DNA from: DATJGR01 sp963787045
GTDB taxonomy: Bacteria; Pseudomonadota; Gammaproteobacteria; Pseudomonadales; Azotimanducaceae
Assembly: GCA_963787045.1 (NCBI GenBank)
Contig: CAWBBR010000021.1
Span: 62,001-126,000 of the forward strand
Reading direction: 5' to 3'
Length of the DNA: 64,000 nt
Shown: piece by piece, positions 49,011-58,597 of the stretch
Layout: every line of letters starts with the position of its first letter
How positions within the stretch are numbered: position 1 is the first letter of the stretch
The notes under the pieces: generated by a model
What the model was told of the DNA's origin: nothing
Databases searched by the model: none
What the model saw: only the letters and a program-made list of their open reading frames with translations
Program-made: the position numbers and the translations under genes

Positions 49011-49840
49011 GTCATCCGCCCTGCACGACCACGCGCGACTTCCCGAGCGCCATCAGGACAATAGCCGCTCGCGATGATCAGCGCCGCCCAGACGATCTGT
49101 TGGACGATCTCGAACACCGCCGCGTGCGGTTCGATGTTGCCGCCGTAGATGCGATACGGCACGTCGGCGAGCCCGCGAAACGGTTGCCAGTACAGCAGCG
49201 GTTGCAGCCAGTCCGGGAACAGCGGCAGCGGAATGACCAGACCCGAGAACACGATCACGACGCCGGTCATCACCGTGTTGAAGCCGCGCCCCGACAACGT
49301 CCAGATCAACGCCACGTGCATCAGCATCGTGATCGCAGATGCGAGCGCCACCGTCGCGGTCAACGAGATCAGGAAACAGACCGCAGCGGCACCGCTCGCC
49401 GGTGGCGGCAACGCCCACGTCCCGAGGCCGAACAGCGGCAGCAGGAAGCCCGCGAAGAGGATCATCGGGATCATGCGCATGAACGTCGTCGCGGTGCGCA
49501 GCGCCATCGTTCGCGCATACCAGAACGCATAGAGATCGACCGGCCGCAGCAGTTCGTATGCGACCGCGCCGCTCATCATCTTTTCCTGCAGTTCCGCGTC
49601 GACATTCCATGGCAACACGCCGAGCAGCGCCTGCCCGAGCCAGACATACGCCGCGAGTTGCGGCAGGCTCATCGGCGACGCGTGATGATTCGCGGCGAGG
49701 AATGCCGCGAGGATCATCAGCTTGATCGCCCCCCAGAACAGTTGGGTGGCGAAACCGGCAAAAGCAGCGGCTCTGTACTGCAACAGCATCCGGAAGCGCG
49801 CGCCGAGCATCGCGACATAGGGACGCGCCGCCTCAACCAC
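49007..49840 (-). CDS. ABC-2 type export permease
   Basis: A 277-residue six-helix membrane protein of the COG4587 group (MLLQYRAAAFAGFATQLFWG, LLRPVDLYAFWYARTMALR). It overlaps the ATPase gene by 8 bp and the other permease gene by 4 bp, so the three are made together. Confidence 0.82.
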   Translation of the reverse strand: MVEAARPYVAMLGARFRMLLQYRAAAFAGFATQLFWGAIKLMILAAFLAANHHASPMSLPQLAAYVWLGQALLGVLPWNVDAELQEKMMSGAVAYELLRPVDLYAFWYARTMALRTATTFMRMIPMILFAGFLLPLFGLGTWALPPPASGAAAVCFLISLTATVALASAITMLMHVALIWTLSGRGFNTVMTGVVIVFSGLVIPLPLFPDWLQPLLYWQPFRGLADVPYRIYGGNIEPHAAVFEIVQQIVWAALIIASGYCPDGAREVARGRAGRMT

Positions 49841-50810
49841 GACCGCTCTCGTATACGCGCGTGATGATTTCCTCGATCGGCAGGTTCTCGATGACCAGGT
49901 CGTGCACGGCGTGGCGCGCGGTCAGTTCGGCCACGAACTTCGCCGCGTTGCGTCCTTCGACCGTGAACGTCGCACGATGACCGAGTTGTTCGACCAGCGC
50001 GTCGGCAAAGCCATCGCGCAACTCGGGCGCCTGATCGAACTCCACGCTCACGCGTCGCTCGGCGCCGTAACGCGCGCGCAGCGCCGCCACCGTGCCGTCG
50101 GAGAGCAGCGTGCCGTGATTGATCACGATCAATCGCTTCGACAGCGCTTCGATGTCGTCCATGTCGTGCGTGGTGAGCAGCACCGTCACGCCGCGTTCGT
50201 CGTTCAGACGACGTACGAAGTCGCGGATCGCGAGTTTCGACACCGCGTCGAGGCCGATCGTCGGCTCGTCGAGGAACACGATGTCCGGTTCGTGCAACAA
50301 CGAAGCGGCGAGATCGCAACGCATCCGCTGACCGAGACTCAGCTGTCGCACCGGTGTATCGAGCAGCGGCGCCAGATCCAGCAGCGTGACGAGTTCTTCG
50401 CGCGCGCGAACGAATCGCTTCGCATCGACGCGATAAATGTCGCGCAGCAGATCGAACGACTCGGCAACCGGTAAATCCCACCACAGCTGCGTGCGTTGAC
50501 CGAACACGACGCCGATGCGCGCAACGTGCGCGACGCGATCGCGCCACGGCACCAGTCCGTTGACGGTACAACGACCGCCCGATGGGGTGAGGATGCCGGA
50601 CAGGATCTTGATGGTGGTCGACTTACCGGCGCCGTTCGGGCCGATGTAGCCGACGATCTCGCCGGGTTCGATGCCGAACGAAACACCGTGCAGCGCAATC
50701 ACTTCGCGATAGCGGCGTCGCACCAGTCCGCGCACTGCTCCCCACATGCCGGGATCCCGTGCGGCCACGCGAAAACGCTTCTCCAGGTTATCAACGAGGA
50801 TTTGGGGCAT
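49833..50810 (-). CDS. ABC exporter ATP-binding protein
   Basis: A 325-residue ATPase of the COG4586 group, with Walker A GPNGAGKST, signature LSLGQRMR, Walker B IVFLDEP, the switch histidine in TTHDMDD and a C-terminal extension of about 90 residues. ATG 50810 begins MPQILVDNLEKRF; the frame upstream is not conserved. It energises the two adjacent permeases. Confidence 0.88.
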   Translation of the reverse strand: MPQILVDNLEKRFRVAARDPGMWGAVRGLVRRRYREVIALHGVSFGIEPGEIVGYIGPNGAGKSTTIKILSGILTPSGGRCTVNGLVPWRDRVAHVARIGVVFGQRTQLWWDLPVAESFDLLRDIYRVDAKRFVRAREELVTLLDLAPLLDTPVRQLSLGQRMRCDLAASLLHEPDIVFLDEPTIGLDAVSKLAIRDFVRRLNDERGVTVLLTTHDMDDIEALSKRLIVINHGTLLSDGTVAALRARYGAERRVSVEFDQAPELRDGFADALVEQLGHRATFTVEGRNAAKFVAELTARHAVHDLVIENLPIEEIITRVYESGRG

Positions 50811-50872
50811 GGCGGCGAGACCGTGGGAAGGCGCGCATTGAAACACAAACGAAATTTCGTTCCCATGGTCGG

Positions 50873-51778
50873 ATGCGTTCCAACACACCGCTTCTTCCGC
50901 GCGACGGCGTTCCGGTCAGCACGGTGCATTTGCCGCGCGGCGACTGGACCACCGTGCTCGATGCGCTGTGCGCCCGGTTTCCCCGCGTCGCGCGCGAAGA
51001 GTGGCGCGACCGCATGAACCGCGGCGTGGTGTTCGACGCCGACGGCCGTTCGATCGAACCGGAACGCGCGTATCGCTTCGGCTTGCGCGTGCATTACTTC
51101 CGCGAAGTGCCGGCCGAGACGCCGATTCCGTTCGAAGCGACGGTGTTGCATCGCGACGAGCATCTCGTGATCGCCGACAAGCCACACTTCCTGCCGGTGA
51201 TGCCGGCCGGCATCCACGTGCGCGAGACGTTGCTGACGCGACTCATCGAACGGCTCGACAACCCGAACCTCGTTCCGCTGCACCGCATCGACCGCGGCAC
51301 CGCCGGGCTCGTGATGCTGTCGCCGAATCCGAAGACGCGCGCGCAGTATCAGGCGCTGTTCCAAGACCAGACGAGCGAGCGGCGCATCCGCAAACACTAC
51401 GAGGCGCTGGCGCCGGCGCTTCCGTACCTGACGTTCCCGCACGTTCGCCACAGCCGGATCGTCTCGGCCGCGCAGTTCTTTCGAATGCAGGAAGTCGACG
51501 GAGCGCCAAACAGCGAAACGACCATCGACGTACGCGAACGACGCGCAACCCATTGGCACTATGCGCTGCAGCCGCGAACCGGCCGCACCCATCAGTTGCG
51601 AGTGCATCTCGCGGCGCTCGGCGCGGGCATTCTCGGCGACCGCTTGTATCCGGAGCTGCAGGCGCAGGCACCTGACGACCACGCACGACCGCTGCAACTG
51701 CTGGCGCGCGCGTTGGAGTTCGTCGACCCGCGCAGCGGAGCGCTGCGACGCTTCGAAAGCGAACGGCAGCTGAGTTGA
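50873..51778 (+). CDS. RluA-family pseudouridine synthase
   Basis: A 301-residue pseudouridine synthase. The catalytic motif is HRIDRGTAGLV (Asp nucleophile), with LVIADKPHFLPVMPAG before it and RTGRTHQLRVHL after. Similarity is to the group acting on rRNA or tRNA (RluA/TruC); the exact site is not clear. ATG 50873 is divergent from the ABC ATPase. Confidence 0.85.
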   Translation: MRSNTPLLPRDGVPVSTVHLPRGDWTTVLDALCARFPRVAREEWRDRMNRGVVFDADGRSIEPERAYRFGLRVHYFREVPAETPIPFEATVLHRDEHLVIADKPHFLPVMPAGIHVRETLLTRLIERLDNPNLVPLHRIDRGTAGLVMLSPNPKTRAQYQALFQDQTSERRIRKHYEALAPALPYLTFPHVRHSRIVSAAQFFRMQEVDGAPNSETTIDVRERRATHWHYALQPRTGRTHQLRVHLAALGAGILGDRLYPELQAQAPDDHARPLQLLARALEFVDPRSGALRRFESERQLS

Positions 51779-51854
51779 TTCCGGTGTGGGCGGCGCGGCT
51801 GGTCTACCCGCGCCCGGACCGGTAGAGTCGATCGACCCAGGGGAGGGACATTTA

Positions 51855-53246
51855 GTGACCGAAGTCACCGCGGATCCGATTCTCGCCGATCTGCCTGAAC
51901 CAGCCGCCGCGCGCGCTGGTCCATTCACCATACGCGACGTTTTTCGCGACCGCGCCACCCTCGGCAAATTCACCGCGGTGCTCGGCCTGCACATGGGCCA
52001 GACATTTCCGGCCGCTTTTTTCGGCCTGATGCTGACGGCGATCTATCGCGAGAAAGGACTGCCGCTCGACATGTTCTGGATCTTCATGCTGCCGAGCATC
52101 CCGACGTGGCTGCGGCCGCTGTGGGCGCCGTTCGTCGACGGTGTCGGCTCCAGTCGCATCGGCCTTCGGAAGACCTGGTTCATCCCGTGCACGCTGTTCG
52201 GCGCCGCCGCGTATCTGTCGCTCGCGCTGTTCGAGCCCGAGATCGCCACGCTATGGATCATCATCGGCATCCTGATCGTAAAGACCACGTTCATGACAAC
52301 GCAGGACATCGCGATCGACGGCTACATGGTGGAAAACCTGCGCGACGAAGAACGCGGCGTCGGCGCCGCGGTGATGGACATTGGGCGCAATGTCGCGCAG
52401 TTCTCGTCCTGGGCCGGCGTCGCGTGGGTGTACGGCACGTATGGATGGCCGGCCGCCGTCGTCACCGCGGCGAGCCTGCTCATCCTGTTCTCGCTGCCCG
52501 GCATCATCCGTCGCGAACCACCGCCGCCTCCGCAAGCACAACGCCGCCGCGACCGCGGCGAGCATCCGAGCCTGATCAAACTGTTCCGCCGGCCCGACAC
52601 GCGCATCATCCTGCCGCTGGTGATTCTGATCTCGTTCGGCGGCGGGCTGATCTCCACCTTGTACATCGCATATCTCGTCGACGTCGGCTTCACCGTGAAA
52701 CAGATCGGTCCGTTGATACTCGCGCCGGCGACGCTACTCGGCACGGTAATCGGTGCGACGCTGACCGCGTGGTTCCTGAACCGCTTCGGCTACAAGACGA
52801 CGATCCTGGTATCGGCATTCCTGATGATCCCGACGGTCATTCCGATCATCTGGATGGGCTCGATCGAAAAGCCGAGCCTGCTGACAGTGTTCCTCGTGAC
52901 GCTCAACGCCATCATCCTGCCGTCGTTCCTGACGATCGCAATGGCGGCGTCACGCCTGAAGTGGTCGTCCAAGACACAAGCGGCCACCGACTACACGTCG
53001 TTCGTCGTCGTGGCGACGGCTGCGGGTGCCGCATCGCTCGGGGTCGGCGGCGTGATCGCGCAATACGTCGGCTGGCACATGTATTTTCTCGGCTCGGGCC
53101 TGTTCGTCACCGCGTGTTGCTTCGTCTTCTACATGCTCTTCGACAAGATCGAAGCCCTCGTCGAAGCGCGCGACATCGCCGAACTCGCACTCGAACATCA
53201 TTCACACACTCAAACCACCGCAGGAGCCAGACATGGCATTGGTTGA
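51855..53246 (+). CDS. MFS transporter, AmpG-like
   Basis: A 463-residue carrier with about twelve helices and the pattern of AmpG muropeptide permeases (FWIFMLPSIPTWLRPLWAPFVDG, KTTFMTTQDIAIDGYMVENL). GTG 51855 has GGGAGGG upstream. It overlaps the enoyl-CoA hydratase gene by 14 bp, an odd partner for muropeptide uptake, so import of an acyl or aromatic compound is also possible. Confidence 0.78.
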   Translation: MTEVTADPILADLPEPAAARAGPFTIRDVFRDRATLGKFTAVLGLHMGQTFPAAFFGLMLTAIYREKGLPLDMFWIFMLPSIPTWLRPLWAPFVDGVGSSRIGLRKTWFIPCTLFGAAAYLSLALFEPEIATLWIIIGILIVKTTFMTTQDIAIDGYMVENLRDEERGVGAAVMDIGRNVAQFSSWAGVAWVYGTYGWPAAVVTAASLLILFSLPGIIRREPPPPPQAQRRRDRGEHPSLIKLFRRPDTRIILPLVILISFGGGLISTLYIAYLVDVGFTVKQIGPLILAPATLLGTVIGATLTAWFLNRFGYKTTILVSAFLMIPTVIPIIWMGSIEKPSLLTVFLVTLNAIILPSFLTIAMAASRLKWSSKTQAATDYTSFVVVATAAGAASLGVGGVIAQYVGWHMYFLGSGLFVTACCFVFYMLFDKIEALVEARDIAELALEHHSHTQTTAGARHGIG

Positions 53247-54036
53247 CTACGAAGTGAAAGGCCACGTCGCGATCGTCACGCTGAATCGCCCCGACGCACG
53301 CAACGCGATCAACCCGGAAGTGGCGGTGCGGCTCGCCGATGCGTGGAGCGCCGCCAAAGAAGACGACAACGTCCGCGTCATCGTCATCACCGGCAAAGGC
53401 AGCGCGTTCTGCGCCGGCGCCGACCTCGGCCAGCTGATCCCGATGATCTCGGGCGCACGCAAACCGGAGAACGAATTCGATCATCGCGTGATCAAGGAAC
53501 CGAACATCACGTCGCGCGCGCTGTTGCGCAACTTCGACACGGAGAAGCCCGTGATCGCCGCGATCAACGGCCACGCGATCGCGGGAGGCATGGAGATGGT
53601 GCAAGGCACCGACATCCGCGTGTCGTGTCCCGAAGCGAAATTCGGCGTGCAGGAAGTGAAGTGGGCGATCTTTCCGGCCGGCGGCTCGACCGTGCGTCTG
53701 CCGGCGCAGTTACCGTTCGCCAAGGCGATGGAGCTGTTGCTCACTGGCGATCTGATCAGCGCCGACGAAGCGAAGGACATCGGCTTCCTGAACTACGTCG
53801 TACCGGCCGACCAGGTGATGGCGAAAGCGCTGGAGATCGCCGAGAAGATCGCCGCGAACGGCCCGATCGCCGTGAAAGCGATCCGCAAATCGGCGCGCGC
53901 ATGTCTCGGCGTTCCGGAACGCGAAGCATTGAAGATCGAGTCCGAAATCTCCGGCCCCGTCTTTCAAACAGAAGACGCGAAGGAAGGCCCGGCCGCGTTC
54001 ATGCAGAAACGCAAGCCGGCATATAAGGGGAGATGA
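53233..54036 (+). CDS. Enoyl-CoA hydratase/isomerase family protein
   Basis: A 267-residue crotonase-fold enzyme. Both catalytic glutamates of hydratases are present, E121 (IAGGMEM) and E141 (FGVQEVKW), 20 apart as in rat crotonase; the oxyanion hole is SAFCAGADL and AIAGG. Probably adds water to a trans-2-enoyl-CoA. ATG 53233 has AGGAG upstream. Confidence 0.87.
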   Translation: MALVDYEVKGHVAIVTLNRPDARNAINPEVAVRLADAWSAAKEDDNVRVIVITGKGSAFCAGADLGQLIPMISGARKPENEFDHRVIKEPNITSRALLRNFDTEKPVIAAINGHAIAGGMEMVQGTDIRVSCPEAKFGVQEVKWAIFPAGGSTVRLPAQLPFAKAMELLLTGDLISADEAKDIGFLNYVVPADQVMAKALEIAEKIAANGPIAVKAIRKSARACLGVPEREALKIESEISGPVFQTEDAKEGPAAFMQKRKPAYKGR

Positions 54037-54089
54037 TCGTTATCGGTTGAGCTTCGATTCGCGGCGGAGGTGCGACCTCGATGATGGAA

Positions 54090-54203
54090 GGTGACGGGTG
54101 ATCGGTGTTGCGTCCCGTACGGAACCCTTGAGCGACAGGGATGTCGCGAAAGGAGCGCCCAGGGATGGCTCGAGCGCGTCCGCAACACCGATCACCCGTC
54201 ACC
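54090..54203 (+). repeat. Palindromic intergenic repeat, copy 3
   Basis: Perfect 23-bp inverted arms (54090-54112 and 54181-54203) enclose two small hairpins. The first is GCGACA-ggga-TGTCGC; in copies 1 and 2 the same stem reads GCGCCA/TGGCGC, a paired A-T to C-G change that keeps the stem. The outer flank (CTTCGATTCGCGGCGGAGGTG at about 54052-54072) is also shared with copy 2 in inverted form. It lies between convergent genes. Confidence 0.85.
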
Positions 54204-54215
54204 CACCCGACTAAC

Positions 54216-54608
54216 TCAAGCGTCTTCGTTCAACCACCCTAGAGCGTCGACGTTGTTCCTGAAGATCCGCATGCCGGTGAACATCGGCCATGCGAAACCC
54301 TGGAACATCCGGCCGAGGCCGTAGGCGAGATCTTCGGGGGCGATCACGGCGCATCGGCCGAAACGCACCAGGTGCTGCATGTCTTCCATGTATGCCGCGA
54401 CCTCGTTCATCTGTTCCGCGGTCGGCAGGCGCGTTTGAAACGCGAGGTCCAGCAGCACGTCGCAGTCCGGACGCAGGCGCGCGTCGCGACCGAGCTGGCG
54501 GAAGTGTTCGATGACTTCGGCTTGAGTGACGGCGCCTTCGCAACGTGTCATCAGTCGATTCGTAAAGTCGTCGTATCGGTACGTTACCGGCACGATCAGA
54601 GACGCCAA
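54216..54608 (-). CDS. Hypothetical protein downstream of the TPP-controlled receptor
   Basis: A 130-residue soluble protein (VPVTYRYDDFTNRLMTRCEG, YMEDMQHLVRFGRCAVIAPEDLAYG) with the alternating strand/helix pattern of SpoIIAA/STAS-like small proteins. No catalytic motif is seen. Its ATG lies 13 bp inside the receptor's end, so it is translated from the same riboswitch-controlled message. Confidence 0.65.
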   Translation of the reverse strand: MASLIVPVTYRYDDFTNRLMTRCEGAVTQAEVIEHFRQLGRDARLRPDCDVLLDLAFQTRLPTAEQMNEVAAYMEDMQHLVRFGRCAVIAPEDLAYGLGRMFQGFAWPMFTGMRIFRNNVDALGWLNEDA

Positions 54609-56679
54609 TTCACCGTGACGCCGACGCGACGCGGTTCGCCGAACTGCGTATATCCGGCCGACGCGTAGTCGATGCGCGGGTCGTTACCGAAGAAGTAACC
54701 CTTCACCGCGTACTCCTTGTCGAATACGTTGTGCATCCAGGCCGTAACCCCCCAATTGCCTCGTTTGAGACCAAAACTCAGATGGGCGATCTCGTATGGC
54801 TTCGACTGGAACGAATCGCTGTCGGAGAAATAGTACGCGTCTTTTCCCTCGGCTGCGGCGTTCGCGAACCAACCGCTCGGCCAGTCGTATTGCGCGCTCG
54901 CGAAAAACTGATACGACGGCGCTTGCGCTTGCTGTCGCCCATCGAGTTCCTGACCGGCACCGTTCACGAAGTCGCGATACTCCGACGACAGCAGACCGAG
55001 ACTGCCGAACAGTTCGATGCGTTGCGTCGGTCGAAAGCGCAACTCGGCTTCGAGACCGTAGTTGTCGCCCTTCGACGCATTGCCGGTGTATTCGATGAAC
55101 TCCGACGAGCCGTCCGGCCGCACCCTGATCTGTGACGTGTCCACCTGCATGTCGTCGCGCCACATGTAGAACAGCGCGATGCGTCCCACCAGCGAGTCGT
55201 CGCGCCAGTTGCCCTTCACGCCGATTTCGGCGTTGTACAACGTCTCCGGATCGAACTGGCGCAGATCGGCGTCGAGCGTGCCATCCGTGTTGAAACCACC
55301 GGACTTGTAGCCGCGCGACATGCTGGCGTACACCATCGTGTTGGTGCGGATCAGGTGCGACAGCGCAACCCGGCCGCCCCACAGATTGTCGTTCGGCTCG
55401 AATTTCGAGCCGTCCACGTCGTGGTAGTTCGCATCGTGGCGCTCGAGCCGCAGCCCGACCGTCAGGTTCGTCGCGTCCGACAAATGCGTTTCGGTCTGCC
55501 CGAACACCGCCGCGCGCTGGATGCGGAATTCGCTGGTGAAATCCGACGTGAGGAATGTGTACACGCGATGCAGATGCTCGTCCTGCTTCAGCGTGTAGAC
55601 GCCGACCGCCCAATCCGTGCTGTCACCGAACAGGCGTCCCTCGTCGTTCGAGATGAACCGCAGCTCCGCCGACGAGGTGGTCCAGTCGCGGCGATACAGA
55701 TCGGTGGAGCTGTAGCCGTTGGGGTCGAAGCCGACGAACGTCCAGTCCTCGTCGTAACCGTATTCGATGTCGGAGTCGGCGTGGGAAACGATCGCCTCCA
55801 CCAGGAACGTCTTCGGCTGCGTGAACGTCGCGATCACGCTGCCGAATTGCGACTTCTGCGTATCCTTGCCCGGCTGGTCCGAAATCGTGTCGCGCGAGTT
55901 GTCCAGCGAGAACGCGTCGTAGCCGTTGTCGATGTCGATGTAGCCTGCGGTGAAGTCGAACGACGTTTCGTCGTTGGCCTGCCAGTGCAGCTTGCCGCGG
56001 ATCGTCAATTCGTCGTAGTTGTTGGTGTCGTCCTGGTTGAGGAAGTGATTCCGCACATAGCCATTGCTGTTGTATTGCTGAACGGCCAGCCGACCCTCGA
56101 CCGAATCCGACAGTGGTCCGGAAACGTATCCGCCGATCGTGCGCGTGTCGTAGTCGCCGCCCTCGACGGTGATACCCGCCTCCGGCGTTTTGGTCGGGTC
56201 GTTGGTGGTGACGTTGATGAGACCCGCCAGCGCGTTCGCGCCGTACAAGCGTGCCCTGCGGACCGCGAAAGACTTCGACCTGCCGCACGTCGTACAGCGT
56301 ACTGACCGTTGCGATACCGCTGAAGTCGACGTGGTCGATGATCGTCCCAACGGACGGATTCAGCGGCGCGATGAATTGCCCGGTTTCGCCGATGCCGCGA
56401 ATCTGAAAGTAGCGGGCGCGCGACGCCCCGCTGGCGGCGTTCGACGTTCGGCATCAGGCCGAGCATCTGCTCCAGGTGCTGCGCTTCGAGGCTCGCGATC
56501 TGCGCGGCGGTGGCGACCGAGATGCTGCTCGGCAACGCGTCGAGCGGATCGGAACGGAACTCGCCGGTGACGATGATCTCTTCGATGGAGTCGTCCGGCG
56601 CCGCTGCTCCGTACACGCTCGCCCATCCGCACAGCGCACAGATCGACAGGCCGGCCGCGAGAGATTTCTTCACACGCAT
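54596..56679 (-). CDS. TonB-dependent receptor under a TPP riboswitch, probable thiamine-compound receptor (frameshifted)
   Basis: About 690 residues: signal peptide, TonB box-like EEIIVTGEFRS, plug (QIASLEAQHLEQMLGLMPNV, RQVEVFRGPQGTL, YGANALAGLINV) and a barrel ending RRVGVTVNWRL. Two indels, near 56430 and 56250, split the plug. The upstream TPP riboswitch (56748-56826) makes thiamine, thiamine phosphate or a precursor the likely ligand; in other bacteria riboswitch-controlled receptors of this kind are proposed as outer-membrane thiamine transporters. ATG 56679 lies just after a GGAG that the leader can hide. Confidence 0.85.
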
Positions 56680-56747
56680 GAGCGCTCCGTTCGAAAACGA
56701 TCCGGAGACGACAAAGCAGGGGGGTGAGGATGAGCGCCTTTACACCT

Positions 56748-56826
56748 ATCCCTACGCCGGCATTATCCGGATCAGGTTCACAGGGTCCACCAGATCGGTG
56801 TCTCAGGCCTTGCGGCCACCCCTTAG
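56748..56826 (-). promoter_or_regulatory. TPP (thiamine pyrophosphate) riboswitch
   Basis: On the minus strand the leader reads GGGGTG, then CTGAGA, then ACCCTGTGAACCTGATC, then CCGGATAATGCCGGCGTAGGGA, the defining segments of the THI-box aptamer. Binding of TPP would lower expression of the receptor gene 70 bp downstream. A possible switch is seen: GGCGCTC (plus 56732-56738) can pair with GAGCGCT (plus 56681-56687), which covers the ribosome binding site, so control is probably at translation. Confidence 0.93.
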
Positions 56827-56887
56827 GTAAGGCGCGATTGTCTGCCGCGTGCGCAGCGATTGCAACGCACGCGAACCGCGTTTGTTG

Positions 56888-58540
56888 CTAGCTCGCTTTT
56901 CCGCGCAGATCGGGCAATTCATAGCCACGCGAATCCAGGTGCGCGCGTACGGTCTTCTTGTCCATCTTGCCGGTGCTGGTCAACGGAATCGTTTCGACGA
57001 ACAGCACGTCGTCGGGCAACTGCCACTTCGCGAACTGGGTTGCACAGTGCGCAATGACGGCATTCGCTTCGACTTCGCAACCCGGTTTCTTCACCACCAG
57101 TGCAATCGGCCGCTCGTCCCATTTTGGATGCGGCCGGCCAACCACGCATGCTTGTGCAACGCCGGTGAGTCCGACGATGTGATTCTCGAGATCCACCGAC
57201 GAAATCCATTCGCCGCCGCTCTTCACCAGATCTTTCGAACGATCGCTGATGATCAGGTATTCCTCGGGATCGATCTTGCCGACGTCGCCGGTGATCAACC
57301 AACCGTCGTGGAATTTTCCGGGCTGCGCGTCGTTGTAGTACTCCGAGCAGATCCACGGCCCGCGGATCAGGATTTCGCCGACCGTTTCGCCGTCGTGCGG
57401 CAATCGATTGAACTGTTCGTCGAAGATGTCGATTTCGAGACCGGGCATCAGCTGACCCGCCTTCGCGACGTTGGCGAAGCGCTGGTCTTCCGTCAGCTTC
57501 AGCTGCGAGCGCTTCATCACGCGGCGCGACAGCGTGGCGAGCGGGCTCGTCTCGGTCATGCCCCAGCCCTGGATCATCTCGACGCCCAGCGTATCCCAGT
57601 ACCAACGGATCAACGAAGGGGGCGGAGAGGAGCCGCCGCAGGTCAAACGAGACAGTTTCGATAAGTCGTATTTGCCGGGATTCGCTTCATACGCGGCCTT
57701 AATGCCCTGCCAGATCGTCGGCACGCCGGCCGAAATCGTCACGCCTTCCGCCGCCATCAACGCGGCGAGGCGCGTGGGGTCCATGTAACGGCTCGGCATC
57801 ACCTGTTTCATACCGAGCATGGTCGCAGACCACGGCAGACCCCAGCCTTGCGCATGGAACATCGGCACGATGCCGCACAGCGTGTCGGTGCCGGAGAGAC
57901 CCATCGAGTCGGTCATGCACTGCGCCATCGTGTGCATGTACTGCGAGCGGTGTTCGTACTCGACGCCTTTCGGGTTGCCGGTCGTGCCGCTGGTGTAGCA
58001 CAGGCCGAGCGGCGAGTTCTCGTCGATCTCGGGCCATTCGTAGCGCGTCGGTTTACCTTTGATGAACGCTTCGTAGTCGACCGGTTTCGGGAGCTTCGTG
58101 TCCCACTTTTCGAAACCTTCCTCTGTCGCGACGATCACGCGCTCCACGCTCGGGATCTTGCCGTGCAGCTTTTCGAGCAGCGGCAGCACGTCGGAGTCGA
58201 CGATGATCAGCCGCACCTTGGCGTGGTTGATGATGTAGTTCAGATCGGTGTCGGAGAGCCGCACGTTCAACGTGTGCAGCACCGCGCCCATGCCGGCGGT
58301 CGCGTAATACGCTTCGAGGTGGCGCGAACCGTTCCACATGAACGTGCCGACTCGGTCGCCGACCACGACGCCGGCATCGCGCAACGCGTGCGCCAGCTGA
58401 TGCGATCGGTCGCGCAACTGCGCGTACGTCTGCCGCCGCGTTCCGTTCGCGGTCACCGTGACGATTTCTTCGCCGGGTGCAACCCGGGCGCCGCGATCGA
58501 GCAACCGGTGCATCAACAGCGGCGTTCTCTGCATTCCCAT
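56888..58540 (-). CDS. Long-chain acyl-CoA synthetase-like AMP-forming ligase
   Basis: A 550-residue ANL-superfamily enzyme activating a carboxylic acid through an acyl-adenylate to its CoA thioester. It has the P-loop CYTSGTTGNPKGV, the A5 motif QGWGMTETSPL, A7 region DGWLITGDVG, and the C-terminal lysine in TSTGKMDKK. The group is that of medium/long-chain fatty-acid ligases. It is intact. The acid is not known. Confidence 0.87.
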   Translation of the reverse strand: MGMQRTPLLMHRLLDRGARVAPGEEIVTVTANGTRRQTYAQLRDRSHQLAHALRDAGVVVGDRVGTFMWNGSRHLEAYYATAGMGAVLHTLNVRLSDTDLNYIINHAKVRLIIVDSDVLPLLEKLHGKIPSVERVIVATEEGFEKWDTKLPKPVDYEAFIKGKPTRYEWPEIDENSPLGLCYTSGTTGNPKGVEYEHRSQYMHTMAQCMTDSMGLSGTDTLCGIVPMFHAQGWGLPWSATMLGMKQVMPSRYMDPTRLAALMAAEGVTISAGVPTIWQGIKAAYEANPGKYDLSKLSRLTCGGSSPPPSLIRWYWDTLGVEMIQGWGMTETSPLATLSRRVMKRSQLKLTEDQRFANVAKAGQLMPGLEIDIFDEQFNRLPHDGETVGEILIRGPWICSEYYNDAQPGKFHDGWLITGDVGKIDPEEYLIISDRSKDLVKSGGEWISSVDLENHIVGLTGVAQACVVGRPHPKWDERPIALVVKKPGCEVEANAVIAHCATQFAKWQLPDDVLFVETIPLTSTGKMDKKTVRAHLDSRGYELPDLRGKAS

Positions 58541-58597
58541 CGACCAACTCCCACCGAATGGACTGTAGGCGCCGAGTGTAGCCGCTACACTACGCGC

